Source: Defluviitaleaceae bacterium
Lineage (GTDB): Bacteria; Bacillota_I; Bacilli_A; MOL361; Turicibacteraceae
Direction: 5' to 3'
NCBI GenBank assembly: GCA_009778135.1
Contig: WRKJ01000098.1
Span: 1 to 45,536, forward strand
DNA: 45,536 nucleotides
The position numbers and the translations under genes are program-made. Within the stretch, counting starts at the first letter, position 1, and each line of letters opens with the position of its first letter. Under the pieces are notes generated by a model, which ran no database searches, was not told where the DNA came from, and saw only the letters and a program-made list of their open reading frames with translations. Shown here piece by piece: positions 43,757 to 45,536 of this stretch.

Positions 43757-45052
43757 ATGATGAAAGACAACCCGCAAGACTTACTCGACTTTTTATACGA
43801 AGGACCAACAGCCAGTCATCAAGTGGCATTGATGGAAAAGAAATTATGTGAAGCGGGATTTGTCTCGCTTGAAGAAGGCGGGCGTTGGAAACTAGAAGTA
43901 GGTGGGAAATATTATTTAAAGAAGCAACATGCAGGACTGATCGCATTTAAAATCGGGACGGAAGATTTGGCGACAAACGGGTTGAGACTGATTGGCGCAC
44001 ATACGGACTCGCCTTCTTTTAAACTGAAATCGATTCCTGAGATGGTGACAGAAGAGACTTATTTAAAATTTAACACTGAGATGTATGGGGGTGCCATCGC
44101 TTATACATGGTTTGATCGTCCTTTATCACTAGCCGGTCAAGTCGTTGTAAAATCTGATGACCCATTAAAGCCAAGTGTTAAATTGGTTAACTTTAATCGC
44201 CCTTTGCTAACGATTCCAAGCGTTGCGATTCATTTAAATCCAACAGTGAATACTGAATTTAAAGTTAACAATCAAAAAGACATGTTGCCACTCATTGCAT
44301 TAGTTGACAAAGCATTTAAGAAAGCGGGTTATTTACAAAAGTTACTTGCCAAAGAAATCGGTGTACCTGAAGCAGATGTGTTGTCTTTTGAGTTGGAATT
44401 GTATGCTTTTTGTAAAGGGACGACCCTTGGTGTAAATGAGGAATTGATTCAAGCACAAGGTCTGGATGATAAGTGGATGGTTTATGCAGCTTTGATGGCT
44501 TTGCTTGAAAATGTCGATACAAAAAATACGCAAGTTGGGATCTTTGTTGATAATGAAGAAATCGGTAGTTTAACAGCAAGAGGGGCTCATTCAACATTTG
44601 TTGCTCAATTTTTAAAAAGAATGACACATGCTTTAGGATATGAAGGACATGAACTGCATGGTATTTTAGAAGCGTCAGTCCTGTTATCTGCTGATTTGGC
44701 ACACGGGGTGCATCCAAATGCAGGAGATTTGCATGATCCGACGCATCGTCCGGTATTAGGTGGCGGTCCAGTTGTTAAGGTTGCTGCATCAGGATCTTAT
44801 TCGACAGATGCAACGGGACTTGCGATTTTTAAAGGATTATGTGAAAAAGCAGAAGTTCCGTATCAAATGTTGTATAATCGGTCAGATAAACGTGGTGGGA
44901 CGACCATTGGTCCGATGATCGCTGCTTTGTTATCTGCGAGAGTGATTGACATGGGTGCACCACTCCTCGCCATGCATTCCATTCAAGAACTTGCCAGTGT
45001 TAAGGATCATCAATATGTGATGCGATTATTTGAAACGCTGTACACGTTATAA
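43757..45052 (+). CDS. M18-family aminopeptidase
   Basis: About 431 residues. Metal-binding motifs typical of M18 zinc aminopeptidases (aspartyl aminopeptidase type) are GAHTDSPSFKLK, VDNEEIGS and AHGVHPN near the end of the catalytic core, with GGTTIGPMIAA before the final His in LAMHSIQE. AAGGAG lies 11 bases before ATG 43757. An in-frame ATG at 43730 overlaps the ispH stop (ATGA) but lacks a ribosome binding site. It trims N-terminal residues, probably acidic, in the cytosol. Confidence 0.93.
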   Translation: MMKDNPQDLLDFLYEGPTASHQVALMEKKLCEAGFVSLEEGGRWKLEVGGKYYLKKQHAGLIAFKIGTEDLATNGLRLIGAHTDSPSFKLKSIPEMVTEETYLKFNTEMYGGAIAYTWFDRPLSLAGQVVVKSDDPLKPSVKLVNFNRPLLTIPSVAIHLNPTVNTEFKVNNQKDMLPLIALVDKAFKKAGYLQKLLAKEIGVPEADVLSFELELYAFCKGTTLGVNEELIQAQGLDDKWMVYAALMALLENVDTKNTQVGIFVDNEEIGSLTARGAHSTFVAQFLKRMTHALGYEGHELHGILEASVLLSADLAHGVHPNAGDLHDPTHRPVLGGGPVVKVAASGSYSTDATGLAIFKGLCEKAEVPYQMLYNRSDKRGGTTIGPMIAALLSARVIDMGAPLLAMHSIQELASVKDHQYVMRLFETLYTL

Positions 45053-45106
45053 AAAGAGTTATTTTGATCAAACTAATACTTGAAAATAGCGTATTGGAGG
45101 ATCAAA

Positions 45107-45418
45107 ATGATGAGTTTACATCTCAATCAAGGGCATGGATTGCCCTTTCAAGCACTCAAGGAAGTACCGGAAGTTCAAGCTGGTGCAAGAGAAATTACAG
45201 CTTTGGTTAAAAAGAGTGGTAAGGTTACGGGGTATCAATTATCTGATGGTCATATTGTTAGTAAAGAACAAGGGATTGAACTTGCGAAACAGGGTCAGAT
45301 CGCTGGTGTGGGAATTGCGACAAATAGAGGAACAGAATATTTGAAGTCATTACCTGATGTAACAGAAGCGAATAACCTTGGGAATCTGCCATCAGTAGCT
45401 GATATGAGTGAAGGGTGA
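45107..45418 (+). CDS. DUF3892-family protein (103 aa)
   Basis: The sequence has the DUF3892 order: ITALVKKSGKVTGYQLSDGHIVSKEQGIELAKQG, IAGVGIATNRGTEYLKSLPD, then NNLGNLPSV. It has no signal peptide or membrane helix. TTGGAGG precedes ATG 45107. It follows the aminopeptidase by 54 bases and may share its transcript. Function of the family is unknown. The rest of the window (45419-45536) shows no gene. Confidence 0.85.
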   Translation: MMSLHLNQGHGLPFQALKEVPEVQAGAREITALVKKSGKVTGYQLSDGHIVSKEQGIELAKQGQIAGVGIATNRGTEYLKSLPDVTEANNLGNLPSVADMSEG

Positions 45419-45536
45419 TTTCATCATGTCGTTAATTTGAAAACACGTTGTATTTTTTCTCGCTTACCTAAAATCTATCATTATGCAAAATTTAATATGG
45501 TAAAAACTGCACCTATACATATGCGACAATCTGCAT

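Overview
The window is a low-GC chromosomal segment of a Bacillota (Firmicutes) bacterium. This rests on strong AGGAGG-type ribosome binding sites, a PyrR-type pyrimidine attenuator, a CcpA-like cre site, an LPXTG surface protein, holin-like type I toxins and CotF-type spore-coat proteins. The species cannot be fixed from sequence alone. Most of the window is housekeeping metabolism; the accessory parts are small and lie between the metabolic operons.

Region 1-3000: an AgrC/AgrA-like two-component system on the minus strand, followed by a strong promoter with upstream direct repeats and two tandem tiny ORFs encoding near-identical Trp-rich peptides ending WFWSFGRR. This is the best candidate for something undescribed. 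A decayed type I toxin with an intact antisense-RNA promoter follows. Region 3200-8800: two CotF-like proteins, a serC-serA-HAD serine operon (minus), and guaA (plus). Region 8900-11100: a Phd/RelE-type module, two tandem holin-like type I toxin modules each with an antisense RNA, and a YaiI/YqxD protein. Region 11100-14570: an SdsA-type alkylsulfatase, a TraX-family protein with two compensating frameshifts, and tmRNA, all on the minus strand.

Region 14780-30000: pyrimidine synthesis in pieces. A promoter and PyrR attenuator lead carA, a PutP-type symporter and carB, with a 166-bp MITE-like element between the last two. Then come ecsC-pyrK-pyrD, an MNT/HEPN toxin-antitoxin pair, a PpaX-like phosphatase, glpK on the other strand with a leader terminator (GlpP-like), pyrF behind a tandem-repeat leader, a DUF2500-like gene, pyrE and folP. 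Region 30200-36600: a secreted AA10 LPMO under a cre-like site, an acyl-ACP thioesterase with folB and folK, rpsP-khpA, fhs (formate-THF ligase) and an LPXTG protein.

Region 36600-39000: an accessory scar with a RhuM-family gene, a truncated Abi-family ORF, other gene relics, a candidate small RNA and the second MITE copy. Region 38800-45536: a secreted SH3 protein behind a palindromic operator, a hemolysin III family protein, a yybP-ykoY (Mn2+) riboswitch in front of a CaCA cation exchanger, a DUF368 lipid carrier translocase, ogt, ispH, an M18 aminopeptidase and a DUF3892 protein.

All homology calls come from recognising family motifs by eye; no database search was run.
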